Shown here: positions 1-8,431 of the stretch, one piece after another
Layout: each line of letters begins with the position of its first letter
How positions within the stretch are numbered: position 1 is the stretch's first letter
Virus record (IMG/VR): IMGVR_UViG_3300037843_000261
Location: 1 to 64,000 of that record
Reading direction: 5' to 3' (one strand)
Length of the DNA stretch: 64,000 nt
Source: a virus
The notes under the pieces: generated by a model
The model's database searches: none
Told to the model about the DNA's origin: nothing
Seen by the model: the letters and a program-made list of their open reading frames with translations, nothing else
Translations under genes and position numbers: made by a program

Positions 1-197
1 GCCCGCCCAATCCCCATGAGGTAGGACTTGCTGTAGGACCTTGCCAGCACTCGAAGCCGGTAGAAGTTATTCTTAAGGGGCAGTTGGCCTTCCCGGAAGA
101 TGAAATACCCTTCTCCGCCCACCAAATAACTGAGGCACATCCTTGGCCCCCGGCGCTCGATTGCTCCTCGTGTCATCTTACCGGTGTTTCCTGCCAT
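1..197 (-). CDS. Hypothetical protein, 3' end outside window
   Basis: An open frame reads from ATG at 197 leftward off the window edge, so only the first 65 residues are visible. An AAGGTAG-like ribosome site lies just upstream of the ATG. The start (MAGNTGKMTRGAIERRG) is basic; later residues include LVGGEGYFIFREGQLPL. I recognise no family. It directly follows the endonuclease VII-like gene on the same strand with a 5-bp gap, so the two are probably co-transcribed. Confidence 0.6.
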   Translation of the reverse strand, partial: MAGNTGKMTRGAIERRGPRMCLSYLVGGEGYFIFREGQLPLKNNFYRLRVLARSYSKSYLMGIGR

Positions 198-202
198 AAT
201 AC

Positions 203-928
203 CTACCTTATAGAATCTTCTAAGTATTGTGCCGCTTTCCTAAGTAGTTCAGGTTTATCTTTGAACATACCGAGACCGGGATTACATCTTGAGCATAAAA
301 TACCACGAAATTTTCCTGTGATGTGGTCGTGGTCCGCTGCCCGTGTCCGATGACCCACTGCTTCCCCGCAGATAGCACAGAACCACCCATGAATTTCTAT
401 CCATTTGAAGACCTCTTTGGGGTCGAGTCCTAATTTTCTCCATTGCCGCCGCCATTGGGCTTTCTGTGCCTTGGCTGAGCGCACAGGGTCTTTCTTGCAT
501 CTTTCCAACGAGCGTTGTTTTATGTCCTTAGCTTTCTTCGGAAACTTGGAACGCCGTTCCTTTTGTTCGTCTGACTCGCACTTCTTGCAGCGGCTACGTC
601 GTTTATGTCCGCCCCTGCCATCAGGTCTGAGACTATATGCCTCAATTGGGAAAGGATTTCCACACCTGTTGCACCTTTTTTCTAATGGCTCTTTGCCCTT
701 GCACACCGTGCATCTCAGTGCCCTCTTGTCCTTTGTAAGACCACAGGGGCAGAAGTCTCGTTTGTGGTTACAGTCCCGACACAAGGGTTTAGTTTTATAT
801 TTAGGTTTACCGCATACGCAAGTATCCCTGCGGTTTTTCAAGTGGCATTGCTGGCATTCTACTGCGTAGCGGTTCTTAGGATTTCCGCAAGCGCATAGGT
901 CTTGCCATGAATGGACGAGTCGTGCCAT
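203..928 (-). CDS. Endonuclease VII-like HNH homing endonuclease
   Basis: A 241-residue protein with a chain of CxCGxPK-type zinc knuckles (roughly residues 12-100) followed by a C-terminal recombination-endonuclease-VII domain. The core reads CAICGEAVGHRTRAADHDH then GILCSRCNPGLGMFKD, which gives the two CxxC pairs and the DHDH catalytic motif of the family. The start at 928 has GAAGGAAACAT before ATG. Known members cut DNA as free-standing homing endonucleases or resolve branched DNA. The short length and isolated position favour a selfish endonuclease here. Confidence 0.85.
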   Translation of the reverse strand: MARLVHSWQDLCACGNPKNRYAVECQQCHLKNRRDTCVCGKPKYKTKPLCRDCNHKRDFCPCGLTKDKRALRCTVCKGKEPLEKRCNRCGNPFPIEAYSLRPDGRGGHKRRSRCKKCESDEQKERRSKFPKKAKDIKQRSLERCKKDPVRSAKAQKAQWRRQWRKLGLDPKEVFKWIEIHGWFCAICGEAVGHRTRAADHDHITGKFRGILCSRCNPGLGMFKDKPELLRKAAQYLEDSIR

Positions 929-985
929 ATGTTTCCTTCACTTATAGTTTTGTTAGGCAAGTTTTGCGCATTAGAGACCGATTCC

Positions 986-1450
986 TTACATTTTTGCAGC
1001 ACAAATAGGGCCAATGCCGGTTAAGCATGACTCCGGGGTCGTAAGTGTTCTCCCACAAACTCCGCACCTTCCTTCGTGGTATATCTCCGTCATGGGAGGT
1101 TCTTGCTCGCAGGCAAGGTACTCTATTACCCAGCTTATTGCTATAACGCACGGGCTGTTGTAGTTAAACTTGGAACCCTTAGTGAGGTTGAAGGTGACCT
1201 CGGTTGGGCGGTCAAAAATCATGCCGACATAAGTGTAGTCGTTCTCGTTGTCGGGTCCGCTCAAGACACTGACGAAATATGCCGGAGGCATCCCTTCCTT
1301 CTTGGACAAAGGTTTGATTTTGTAGGTGAAATGGTTGCCGGTCTTTTGGCTTCTGAAAGTAACTGTGGGGATATATTCTTTTTCACCAACCTTCCCACTG
1401 AGCATGAACTTTAGGGCAGCCTCGGGGTCCGTAATCATTCCCTGCATCAT
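986..1450 (-). CDS. Hypothetical protein with DUF6011-like zinc finger
   Basis: I chose ATG 1450 (MMQGMITDPEAALKF) because GTGGAGGG stands directly before it; a longer frame to 1570 would run through the divergent promoter region. The C-terminus reads CGVCGRTLTTPESCLTGIGP then IC, the CxxCGRxLTxPxSxxxGIGPxC pattern of the DUF6011 family, a small zinc-binding module of unknown function in phage and bacterial proteins. The rest is not recognised. It is transcribed divergently from the gene at 1530. Confidence 0.7.
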   Translation of the reverse strand: MMQGMITDPEAALKFMLSGKVGEKEYIPTVTFRSQKTGNHFTYKIKPLSKKEGMPPAYFVSVLSGPDNENDYTYVGMIFDRPTEVTFNLTKGSKFNYNSPCVIAISWVIEYLACEQEPPMTEIYHEGRCGVCGRTLTTPESCLTGIGPICAAKM

Positions 1451-1456
1451 GTTTTC

Positions 1457-1478
1457 CCTCCACTTACAGTATACCTCA
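1457..1478 (-). promoter_or_regulatory. Extended -10 promoter fused to ribosome site
   Basis: On the minus strand the site reads GGTATACTG, three bases, then GTGGAGG and the ATG at 1450. The same module recurs at 35810-35831 and 63003-63024, also directly before genes. TATACT behind TGG-like bases fits an extended -10 hexamer. The plus strand just right of it carries GGTATTTATACAGTGGAGG before the gene at 1530, so this is probably a divergent promoter pair. Confidence 0.55.
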
Positions 1479-1529
1479 ATGTGACCGATTATTTCCGTTA
1501 TTTTTTGGTATTTATACAGTGGAGGTTGT

Positions 1530-1910
1530 ATGAGCAAATTTGATAGCATTGCGGTTGGTCGGTACTTCAAGGCGGCTGGGGCGAGCTACAAGAAGACCGC
1601 TCCCGGCATCTACGTGAGCTTGGAATCCCCCGACATTGAGATTTACTGGGACCCCATGTTTGATGCCAGAATCGAAGGAGTGGGTGCACCCTCGGACGGG
1701 AAACCGGTCAATACCGAGGACAAGTTCATCACCAATCCTCAGACCCGGCTGGTTACCCCCAACCCCAATTACAAGTATCGGACCGCCGAGGCGGCTTTCG
1801 CCGAGCTTTGGGGTTCCGCTCTGTTCGACTGCGGCCCCGAGGATTACGAAATCATGGTGAAGAAGGCAATCGAAGCCGTCCGGTTCATGAAGGCCAAAGA
1901 ACTGATGTAG
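1530..1910 (+). CDS. Hypothetical protein
   Basis: A 126-residue acidic soluble protein (MSKFDSIAVGRYFKAAG...). GTGGAGG lies 4 bp before ATG. No signal peptide or membrane segment, and no domain I recognise. The C-terminal third (EDYEIMVKKAIEAVRFMKAK) looks helical. It heads the plus-strand run at 1.5-7.7 kb. Confidence 0.75.
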   Translation: MSKFDSIAVGRYFKAAGASYKKTAPGIYVSLESPDIEIYWDPMFDARIEGVGAPSDGKPVNTEDKFITNPQTRLVTPNPNYKYRTAEAAFAELWGSALFDCGPEDYEIMVKKAIEAVRFMKAKELM

Positions 1911-1949
1911 TCTCGATTTCTTTACAGAAAAATCCCAACAGGAGGAAGT

Positions 1950-2531
1950 GTGAGTAAATCATCCTTACAGCCCAAGCCCTTTGTATTGAAAAAGTCCACC
2001 GTCAAAAAGCAGTTCCTCAGTTCCCTGCAAAAGTACTGCAGACAACTCGAAGAAGAACTCCAGAAGATTTACAACAACCCGGATGAAATCGTTGGCAAAC
2101 TGGCGACCGCCTATCAGGGAGCACAAGGCTCCGCCAAGAGGCTATCCGCTCTTGCCGCCACACTCCTCAAGCACGCCGGGGGCAGGGTGGAACTCAGCAA
2201 GGTGGAACTTGAACAGTTCAAGGGCATGGCAATCAACATCAAGTGGGAACTGCCGGAAGGAATCACCGACGCTGAGAAAGCCGAGTCCTACGTTTTCTCC
2301 TACGATGCCATTACAGAGGCCGAACTCGCCAAGATGCAGGCTCAGCCCGCCCCACCGCCCGCCCCTGCGCCGGGAGCGCCTCCTAGCGGGCCTGCGGGGC
2401 CTTCTACGTTCACCGCCGATGAAAATCCGGCTGATGTCGTGCCTCAAGGTACCGCCTTCCCGGATGCTGTGACCGGTCCTACGGGTCCCGCTGTGGAGGA
2501 GTCCACCCCCTCCGCCGACGCAACTGCGTAG
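1950..2531 (+). CDS. Hypothetical protein with Pro/Ala-rich tail
   Basis: The start is GTG behind GGAGGAA. Residues 1-130 are lysine-rich and helical (STVKKQFLSSLQKYCRQLEEE), consistent with a coiled coil. Residues 130-193 are a low-complexity Ala/Pro/Gly tail (QPAPPPAPAPGAPPSG). No enzymatic motif is visible. It lies 40 bp behind the gene at 1530 and before the glycosyltransferase. A structural or scaffold-like role is only a guess. Confidence 0.7.
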   Translation: MSKSSLQPKPFVLKKSTVKKQFLSSLQKYCRQLEEELQKIYNNPDEIVGKLATAYQGAQGSAKRLSALAATLLKHAGGRVELSKVELEQFKGMAINIKWELPEGITDAEKAESYVFSYDAITEAELAKMQAQPAPPPAPAPGAPPSGPAGPSTFTADENPADVVPQGTAFPDAVTGPTGPAVEESTPSADATA

Positions 2532-2584
2532 GGAAGTTCGACTATCATCCTCATAGTGAAAGCAAAAATTTCGGGGAGGAAACA

Positions 2585-3745
2585 ATGAGTGAGGGGTGCA
2601 GGAAAAAAGTGGCAGTTGCCCTATGCTACAAGGACTTTGCCTTTTGGACAGGGTACAGTTCGGTGGGTCTCGCCGTAGCAGCAAAGAAGACAGCGGAAGA
2701 ACTTAACCAACATGGAATCAGGACTTACGTTATCGGCGTTAAAGATAACGTTGAGCTTCTCCAGTCCATTCTCTTTCACAATGGCAAGCGAGCGAAAGAA
2801 GGCAAGGGTCCATTGACCCACTGTGTCATCATGGCACCGTGGATTACGCCGCTGGATTTGAAGGCACTGGTCAACTACTTCCCCGACATGGAGTTCACCG
2901 TAAAGTCGCATTGTAACGTGGCGGCTTTATATGGCGATTACCGGGGAATAGGAAACTTCCGCCAGTACGCCGACTTGATGAACGACCTTCCCAACCTTTC
3001 GGTATCCGGGAACTCTCGTTCATTCACCCAGTGGTTCAGTGAAGCCTATGGGGTCAATACCTTCCTGCTGCCTGACTTGTATTCCAGTCGGGGCCATCAC
3101 GAGGGCAAGGTACGGTTCTCATCTCAACCTCTACGTCTTGGTGCATTCGGCGCACTCCGCCCGGAGAAGAACATCCCCTCGGCGGTTGCTGCCGGTCTTC
3201 TCATTCAGAACCGCTTGCAGGTGCCCGTCTCTTTCCATATCAATCAGGGAGGGGAGTCTGAGGGCAAGGCCATTGTTAACACGATTGAACAGATGTCTCA
3301 GGCTATCCCCGGATTTGATGTAGTCAAGCACAGGTGGATGCCGTGGGAAAAGTTCTCCGAACTCGTGAGAACCATGGACCTCCTGTTTCAGCCGTCATTC
3401 ACCGAGTCGTTCAATATCGTGACGGCGGATGGTGTGGTCATGGGAGTTCCTACCGTGGTCTCTGACGCTGTGCGATGGGCACCCAAGCAGTGGAAGGCAA
3501 ACCCCGATAGCCCGGAGAACATCGCCAACGTGGGCCTTCACCTTCTGGACGACCCACGGGCGTGGCTTGATGGTAAGGAAGCTCTCAACGAGCACAACCA
3601 CAAAGGTCTTCGTCTGTGGAAGAACTATCTCTACGATGAGGAACCAGAGGAGCCGGTCATCCCGGCTCCCGAGCCTGTCCCGGAAGTGGAAGAACCCGGT
3701 TGGGTAAGCCAGCTTATTCAGTTAGTCAAAGACCTCTGGTCATAA
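2585..3745 (+). CDS. GT-B fold glycosyltransferase (group 1/GT4-like)
   Basis: A 386-residue protein behind GGGGAGGAA. It has the two-lobe layout of GT4-type glycosyltransferases. The C-terminal lobe begins LRLGAFGALRPEKNIPSAV, and the sugar-nucleotide region reads FTESFNIVTADGVVMGVPTV, matching the ESFGxxxxEAMAxGxPVV-type motif with D/G in place of the usual EA. The last 35 residues are a Pro/Glu linker and an amphipathic helix (GWVSQLIQLVKDLWS) that may anchor it to a membrane. The target, host surface polymer or phage DNA or protein, cannot be told. A methyltransferase typical of glycan clusters follows. Confidence 0.8.
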   Translation: MSEGCRKKVAVALCYKDFAFWTGYSSVGLAVAAKKTAEELNQHGIRTYVIGVKDNVELLQSILFHNGKRAKEGKGPLTHCVIMAPWITPLDLKALVNYFPDMEFTVKSHCNVAALYGDYRGIGNFRQYADLMNDLPNLSVSGNSRSFTQWFSEAYGVNTFLLPDLYSSRGHHEGKVRFSSQPLRLGAFGALRPEKNIPSAVAAGLLIQNRLQVPVSFHINQGGESEGKAIVNTIEQMSQAIPGFDVVKHRWMPWEKFSELVRTMDLLFQPSFTESFNIVTADGVVMGVPTVVSDAVRWAPKQWKANPDSPENIANVGLHLLDDPRAWLDGKEALNEHNHKGLRLWKNYLYDEEPEEPVIPAPEPVPEVEEPGWVSQLIQLVKDLWS

Positions 3746-3783
3746 TATGGATTATCATTTGCTTATTTGGGGATGTACATCAA

Positions 3784-4371
3784 ATGATGTTCAAAGATTT
3801 GACGGGAATGCGTTTTGGTAGATTAACCATCCTTAAATTGTTTGGCAGGGATAAGTACCAAAAAATAAAGTGGTTGGCTCGTTGTGATTGTGGTGTAGAA
3901 AAACCCACTTTAGGAAGACACCTGATTAGTGGTGCTGTAAAGAGTTGTGGGTGTCTTCAAAGAGAAAATGCAAGAAAGTGTAGATTAGGCAAAGCATCCG
4001 GGAATAAACTCCCTGCCGGTCAAAGTATGAGAAACCGGGTTCTCTCAATCTATAAAAACCAAGCAAAAAAACGTGGATACGAGTGGGCATTAAGCGATGC
4101 CCAATTCGATACTCTTGTTTGTCAGCCTTGTCATTACTGTGGTAGACCCCCTGTTGGATGTGCAAAAACTAAAGCTAACAATGGGGCTTTTATATACAAC
4201 GGTCTGGACCGCATGAATAATGATTGCGGTTATACAGAGGGAAATACGGTGACTTGTTGCAAAATATGTAATCGTTGTAAAAGTAATATGTCTTATATGG
4301 AATTCATTGACTATTTGATTACAGCAAGCCATTATATAAAAAAGATGGGTTTACATGAATCTAAAACTTAA
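3784..4371 (+). CDS. HNH homing endonuclease
   Basis: I start it at ATG 3784 because the frame upstream only re-reads the glycosyltransferase end. The N-terminus (DLTGMRFGRLTILKLFG) is the recognition-type module common before phage HNH domains, followed by CDCG...SCGCLQ zinc knuckles. The nuclease core is CHYCGRPPVG, then NGLDRMNNDCGYTEGNTV, then CCKICNRCKSNMS, with an LDR-type catalytic region and CxxC pairs. It is AT-rich and its 3' end overlaps the methyltransferase start by 17 bp, typical of an inserted free-standing endonuclease. Confidence 0.85.
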   Translation: MMFKDLTGMRFGRLTILKLFGRDKYQKIKWLARCDCGVEKPTLGRHLISGAVKSCGCLQRENARKCRLGKASGNKLPAGQSMRNRVLSIYKNQAKKRGYEWALSDAQFDTLVCQPCHYCGRPPVGCAKTKANNGAFIYNGLDRMNNDCGYTEGNTVTCCKICNRCKSNMSYMEFIDYLITASHYIKKMGLHESKT

Positions 4372-5017
4372 GGCCGAAATTGATGCAATTAAGTGGTGGC
4401 ACAGGATTGACCTTGGCGACGGGGTCATCACCCCCGGCACCACCGACAGCGAGGAGAAGCTTCGTCGTTTGCATCTCCCCGAGGACTTAACCGGCAAGAG
4501 CGTACTGGATGTAGGTGCGTGGGATGGCTGGTGGAGCTTCTTGTGCGAGCGCCGGGGGGCCTCTGCGGTGACTGCCGTGGATACGTGGTGCTTTGACACC
4601 GGACGCCGGGGATTTGACCTCGCCACACGAGTGTTAAATTCCAAGGTGGTGGGGATAAAACTTGATGTTCATGACTTGGACCCGGACCTTCTTGGGAAGT
4701 ATGACTTCGTTCTTTGCCTCGGGGCGCTCCACCACTTTCAAAACCCCCTTCTTGCCCTCCAGAAGCTTCACTCTGTCTGCAAGGGAAAGCTCATCTTGGA
4801 AACCCATTTGGATTGGATTTTCAAGGAAGAACCCATATGCAGTTTCTATGATAAAAACAAGCCTTACGGTGACCCCACATGCCTTTGGGGACCAAATCCC
4901 CCATGCGTTGAATCTTGGCTAAAGTTCGCTGGTTTCAATGATGCCCACATGGTCAGCATTAAATACAAACCCGCTAACTGGAGTGGTGACCGAGGCGTGT
5001 TTCACGCCTTAGCATAA
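4355..5017 (+). CDS. SAM-dependent methyltransferase, CmoB-like
   Basis: A 220-residue class I methyltransferase. The start (KWWHRIDLGDGVITPGTT) is the substrate-loop motif shared by CmoB/DUF1698-type enzymes. SAM-binding motif I is SVLDVGAWDGWWSF; the acidic strand-2 residue is in AVDTWCFD; the post-motif FVLCLGALHHFQNP is typical. Known relatives modify tRNA wobble uridine or sugars. Beside a glycosyltransferase, a sugar or lipid substrate is at least as likely as tRNA. Confidence 0.8.
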   Translation: MNLKLKAEIDAIKWWHRIDLGDGVITPGTTDSEEKLRRLHLPEDLTGKSVLDVGAWDGWWSFLCERRGASAVTAVDTWCFDTGRRGFDLATRVLNSKVVGIKLDVHDLDPDLLGKYDFVLCLGALHHFQNPLLALQKLHSVCKGKLILETHLDWIFKEEPICSFYDKNKPYGDPTCLWGPNPPCVESWLKFAGFNDAHMVSIKYKPANWSGDRGVFHALA

Positions 5018-5048
5018 TCAAAACCACAACTATCACACCCTCTATTGT

Positions 5049-5064
5049 GGGGCTATTATGCCCC
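5049..5064 (+). promoter_or_regulatory. Small hairpin with TATTAT loop
   Basis: GGGGC-TATTAT-GCCCC lies between the methyltransferase and the next gene. There is no U-tract after it, so it is a weak terminator candidate. The loop equals the -10 hexamer used elsewhere in this window. Confidence 0.35.
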
Positions 5065-5102
5065 TAGTGTAGTCAAATTCAGTGCAGTACAGTGGGGGAT
5101 AT

Positions 5103-5720
5103 ATGTCCGCAAAAAGAAAGATTCGTAAGACCCGTGTGTCTCCCGAGGGAATTCAAACGGAGACCGTCAAAGCCAAAACCACCAAACTCAGAGCCGAAAT
5201 AGAAAGATTGGAGAAGGAGCTTACCGAAGCCGGTGCCGCCGATTTCTTTGATTATGGTGCCGACGTTCCCAAGCTCACCCCCAAGACGGCAGAGACCTTG
5301 GTTGCTTCCCTTTTTCATGAGGGGAAGGATGGGGAACCACTGGTGGAAACACCCCCACCCCCGGAGAAGGTCAGCCGCCCCGTGCAGGCACTCGAAAACC
5401 TGATGGAAGCGGATGAAGAGAAGATGCATTGCGCCGTGGCAAATGCAGACGCCAAGGCAGAGGCCATCAAAACCGAGGTGGAGGTTTCGGAATTCAAACG
5501 ATTCCCGCATCTAGCCGTTGATATTGTGCCTTCCCGTGTTTCCGGTTTGGACAAGAGTGCAAACCTCGGTTACTTCCGGTCATTGGAAGGCAGGGTGCTG
5601 ACTATCCTTGACGCTTCTTCTTCCGACAGGACTCAAAGAGAGGCCCTTAAGACGTTGATACGGAAAGAGTTCAGGAGCACCATGACTTCGGTTGAGGTTG
5701 CTCTAACTCCACCAAGGTAG
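5103..5720 (+). CDS. Hypothetical coiled-coil protein
   Basis: ATG 5103 is preferred over GTG 5082 because GTGGGGG sits 6 bp before it. The N-terminus is strongly basic (MSAKRKIRKTR), followed by a coiled coil (KLRAEIERLEKELTEAG). A KTA motif occurs at residues 61-63, also seen in the large proteins downstream. No known domain. Moderately acidic middle with a Pro-rich linker. It may be a virion-associated or DNA-binding protein, but nothing proves this. Confidence 0.65.
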   Translation: MSAKRKIRKTRVSPEGIQTETVKAKTTKLRAEIERLEKELTEAGAADFFDYGADVPKLTPKTAETLVASLFHEGKDGEPLVETPPPPEKVSRPVQALENLMEADEEKMHCAVANADAKAEAIKTEVEVSEFKRFPHLAVDIVPSRVSGLDKSANLGYFRSLEGRVLTILDASSSDRTQREALKTLIRKEFRSTMTSVEVALTPPR

Positions 5721-5728
5721 CTATGAAA

Positions 5729-5742
5729 GCCTCTATTGAGGC
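5729..5742 (+). promoter_or_regulatory. Hairpin directly before start codon
   Basis: GCCTC-TATT-GAGGC ends 3 bp before ATG 5746. No ribosome site is seen. It resembles the hairpin at 58292-58305, which also abuts a start codon. It could mark a 5' end or control translation. Confidence 0.35.
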
Positions 5743-5745
5743 CCC

Positions 5746-6252
5746 ATGAATCCGTTGCTCCGCCCCAAGCAGGCGATGCCCTTGACTCCCGAAGCGCAGA
5801 AGCGCTTTAAGGTAACGGGGGACCGTGTCTTGGATGAGGTACAGGTGGGGGACTACGAACTCTTTCTCACCGTAGACTCCCGCTTTGGATTTCATCAGAT
5901 TGGTCTCCAGCGCCGGGGACAGGACTTCACCAGCGAAGAGCAGTTGGAACACATCGTCCCCAAGGTCTGGGGTAGCTTCGACCGCAAGGCGTTCAAGGAA
6001 TCCATCACCCGCTGGCTCGCCCAATACCACATGCTGGTGGTTGCTTCCCATAGCGCCGTCAAGACCAAGATGTACGGGCTGGCTCTGCGGGCTATCGGGT
6101 TTAAGCTGACTCCGGTTCCTTCCACGGGCCTGTTCTCCTACATCGGCGACGGGAGGGAAGACCCTCGTAAGATAAAGATGCTTGAACAAATGGGGCAGTT
6201 CATGGAGCAAATGCAAAATCCCCTCGAAGAAGAGCCGGAAGAAGAGTACTAA
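5746..6252 (+). CDS. Hypothetical protein beginning with an NPLL motif
   Basis: A 168-residue protein whose start, MNPLLRPKQAMPLTPEA, resembles the NPLLQP motif in the large proteins at 14778 and 22139. The region LVVASHSAVKTKMYGLALRA has a faint GNAT-like look, but I cannot assign it. The C-terminus is a short acidic tail (EEEPEEEY). A role with the polyvalent proteins is inference from the motif only. Confidence 0.65.
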   Translation: MNPLLRPKQAMPLTPEAQKRFKVTGDRVLDEVQVGDYELFLTVDSRFGFHQIGLQRRGQDFTSEEQLEHIVPKVWGSFDRKAFKESITRWLAQYHMLVVASHSAVKTKMYGLALRAIGFKLTPVPSTGLFSYIGDGREDPRKIKMLEQMGQFMEQMQNPLEEEPEEEY

Positions 6253-6253
6253 A

Positions 6254-6277
6254 TTTCCCATAAAACTCAGTATTATA
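6254..6277 (+). promoter_or_regulatory. Promoter-like element shared with 60149
   Basis: CCCATAAAACTCAGTATTAT here matches CCCATAAAACTGAGTATTTT at 60149-60174 almost base for base. Both carry a TATTWT -10-like box. The GIY-YIG gene at 6378 now stands between this element and the gene at 7073, which may have been its original target. Confidence 0.45.
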
Positions 6278-6377
6278 AATAAGCCAAAACGTAATATTTT
6301 CTTTGCTTCATAGGTCCGATAATTAAATGGGTGTTTATAAAAGAACCAATATGATTTCCCTATGTGGGGAGTTATGA

Positions 6378-7109
6378 ATGTTAAATAATTTTTATGTGTA
6401 CGTATTTCTACGAAAGGATGGTACCCCTTATTATGTTGGTAAGGGCCATGGCAAACGGGCGTTTAACGCCAGTCGGAGGTTTCACCCTCGTGATTTAACA
6501 CGAATTCAAATAGTTAAAGATAATCTTGATGAACCAACTGCCTTTAATTTGGAAAAAAGCTTGGTGGCTAAATACGGTAGAAAAGATTTGGGTACCGGAA
6601 TTCTCCATAATCACACAGATGGTGGAGAAGGCACCGCCGGATACACTCTAAATGAAAAACAAAGAAAAGTTCGGTCAATAATCTCTAAAAACCAGTCCGC
6701 CGTTACACGAGCTAAAATTTCGGCGACATTAAAAGGAAGGAAATTTTCAAAAAGTACTTTAATTAAAATGAAAAGGTCTGCGGTTATTCGGTCAGCAAGT
6801 GAAATATATCGCACTATGATGTCTAAAGCCAAGAAAGCTAGCATGACCACTGAAGTTAAAAAGAAAATCAGTCTAGGACTTAAAGGAAAAACGAAATCAG
6901 AGACTCATCGAGAACATTTAAGAGAAGCGTGGAAGTTTCGGTTACGGGGTGAAAAAAGAAACGAGGAAAGTAAAAAACACAGTAAAGTCGCTCAACAAAA
7001 TTATTGGAGTACGGTTACTCGGTTTCAATGTCCCCACTGCGGTAAAACCGTAGTAGAGAGGTTCTATTATAAATGGCACGGGGAAAATTGCAAGAAAAAC
7101 GTAAGATAA
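6378..7109 (+). CDS. GIY-YIG homing endonuclease
   Basis: The GIY-YIG core is FYVYVFLRKDGTPYYVGKGH with the family Arg in GKRAF, a Glu in NLEKSLVAKYGR, and NHTDGGEG. After about residue 95 come NUMOD3-type DNA-binding repeats (SAVTRAKISATLKGRKFSKS). The end has a CxxC...H zinc knuckle (FQCPHCGKTV). It is Lys-rich and AT-rich against its neighbours. The last 37 bp overlap the gene at 7073, consistent with insertion at a gene border. Confidence 0.85.
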   Translation: MLNNFYVYVFLRKDGTPYYVGKGHGKRAFNASRRFHPRDLTRIQIVKDNLDEPTAFNLEKSLVAKYGRKDLGTGILHNHTDGGEGTAGYTLNEKQRKVRSIISKNQSAVTRAKISATLKGRKFSKSTLIKMKRSAVIRSASEIYRTMMSKAKKASMTTEVKKKISLGLKGKTKSETHREHLREAWKFRLRGEKRNEESKKHSKVAQQNYWSTVTRFQCPHCGKTVVERFYYKWHGENCKKNVR

Positions 7110-7660
7110 CAGATGGTTTTGGGGCTTGGTGGTTTCTCTACTACCATCCTAAACTTAACTGTCGGGTGAGAACCCCGGAGTCTCCTGTGGATGCCGCCCG
7201 GTCCAAGCGGAAGGGATTCATCGTTACCAAAGACAGGGGTGGTCAGCACTGGCGGGAATGGCGGCACGAGTTCCATCGTGCTATTGAGGAAAACCTTAGC
7301 ATCTTCTACACGCTCGTGGACGACAAGGGTGAAGTCAACGATGACAGAACCAAGAATGTCAACCCTGAGTGCTGGCTGGAACTGGGTCACTTGGAGTGGG
7401 GTTACATGTCGGAGTGGGATACCAGTACCGCCCTGATGCCCTTCCATGACGTGGAGCTTGACTGCGGCGGTCCCACTTTCGATGAAGCTCTTATCGAGCT
7501 TGCCAATTTGACGTTCAAACATTACGGAAACTATCGGCTCAAAAAGAACATGGTTCGAGAAGGGAAGTGCTCTCGCCCGTGCGCCGACTGCAAGTGGCTG
7601 AATGCCCTCAGCCGGAAGGTAATGAAGCGCATCAAGAAGGAAAAAGGGGATGCACATTGA
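7073..7660 (+). CDS. Hypothetical protein
   Basis: A 195-residue protein that starts inside the end of the GIY-YIG gene, with GAGAGG upstream. Trp- and Asp-rich middle (CWLELGHLEWGYMSEWD). Near the C-terminus CSRPCADC could bind a metal. No family recognised. It is followed by a small membrane protein whose ATG overlaps its stop region by 11 bp. Confidence 0.7.
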   Translation: MARGKLQEKRKITDGFGAWWFLYYHPKLNCRVRTPESPVDAARSKRKGFIVTKDRGGQHWREWRHEFHRAIEENLSIFYTLVDDKGEVNDDRTKNVNPECWLELGHLEWGYMSEWDTSTALMPFHDVELDCGGPTFDEALIELANLTFKHYGNYRLKKNMVREGKCSRPCADCKWLNALSRKVMKRIKKEKGDAH

Positions 7661-7751
7661 TTGGGGAGTTGTCGCATATTTCGCTTTTGGCGTAATCTCT
7701 ATTGGTGGTATTCTTCTCTGGTTTTGCCACAATAAGAACTCATTGTCATAA
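7650..7751 (+). CDS. Small single-span membrane protein (33 aa)
   Basis: A 33-residue frame: MHIDWGVVAYFAFGVISIGG followed by ILLWFCHN and a short polar end. One hydrophobic helix fills residues 6-26. An AAGGAAAAAGGGG tract precedes ATG and the start overlaps the upstream gene, so translation is probably coupled. The role is unknown; phage peptides of this size are often membrane modulators. Confidence 0.55.
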   Translation: MHIDWGVVAYFAFGVISIGGILLWFCHNKNSLS

Positions 7752-7777
7752 AAACAACAACTTTCGCTCCCCTTTAT

Positions 7778-8431
7778 ATGGATAAACTAACGGAGAGATT
7801 TCGTACCTGTATTTGTGGAAGAGAGTTTTCTTACCAAGTTGGTAGGGGTACAGACCGCAAATATTGCTCTGTTAAGTGTAGAACCGAGTATGAAAAGTCT
7901 ACCTTAAAATCCAGAAGAAAAATTAAAAGAGCGTTAGTTTGTAATACACCAAATTGTGGTAAGCTGGTTGACCGCCCCACCTACGGTCTATGTGAGGCTT
8001 GTTATTATCAACAAAGAAGAACGGGCAGTGTGGTTAGACAAGGAGTTAAGTTTCGTGCCGTCAAGAAAGATGGGTATGTAAGACTAATCCTCCCTCAGCA
8101 TCCTTTAGCGATTAGTGCGGGATACGTTTTAGAACACAGAAAAGTTTTATACGATAGGTATGGTCCCGGCGTTCACCCCTGTTTTTGGTGTGGAAATACT
8201 CTTGAATGGAAGGATATTGTGGGTGACCACTTAAATGAAATTAAAGAGGATAATAGTCCAGAAAATCTAGTTATTTCATGTAATAAGTGTAATCGTTTGA
8301 GGGGTGGTATGATTGGGTTTTTCAAATGCTTAAGACCGGAAGCCCTGCCCATTTTTTTGAAATGCATGGAAGGGTGGATAATTCCTTTTGTGAAAGAACC
8401 ACCCGTCTTTCAAACCTTGCCGTTTTCATGA
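7778..8431 (+). CDS. HNH homing endonuclease
   Basis: A 217-residue protein with two N-terminal zinc knuckles (CICGREFSY...YCSVKC and CNTPNCGKL...CEACYY). The HNH core is EHRKVLYDRYGPGVHPCFWC, GDHLNEIKEDNSPENLVISC and NKCNRLRG, matching the H-N-H_3 homing family. No ribosome site is seen; TTTATATGG at the start suggests a leaderless or promoter-proximal start. Its 3' 110 bp overlap the convergent HNH gene. Confidence 0.85.
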   Translation: MDKLTERFRTCICGREFSYQVGRGTDRKYCSVKCRTEYEKSTLKSRRKIKRALVCNTPNCGKLVDRPTYGLCEACYYQQRRTGSVVRQGVKFRAVKKDGYVRLILPQHPLAISAGYVLEHRKVLYDRYGPGVHPCFWCGNTLEWKDIVGDHLNEIKEDNSPENLVISCNKCNRLRGGMIGFFKCLRPEALPIFLKCMEGWIIPFVKEPPVFQTLPFS

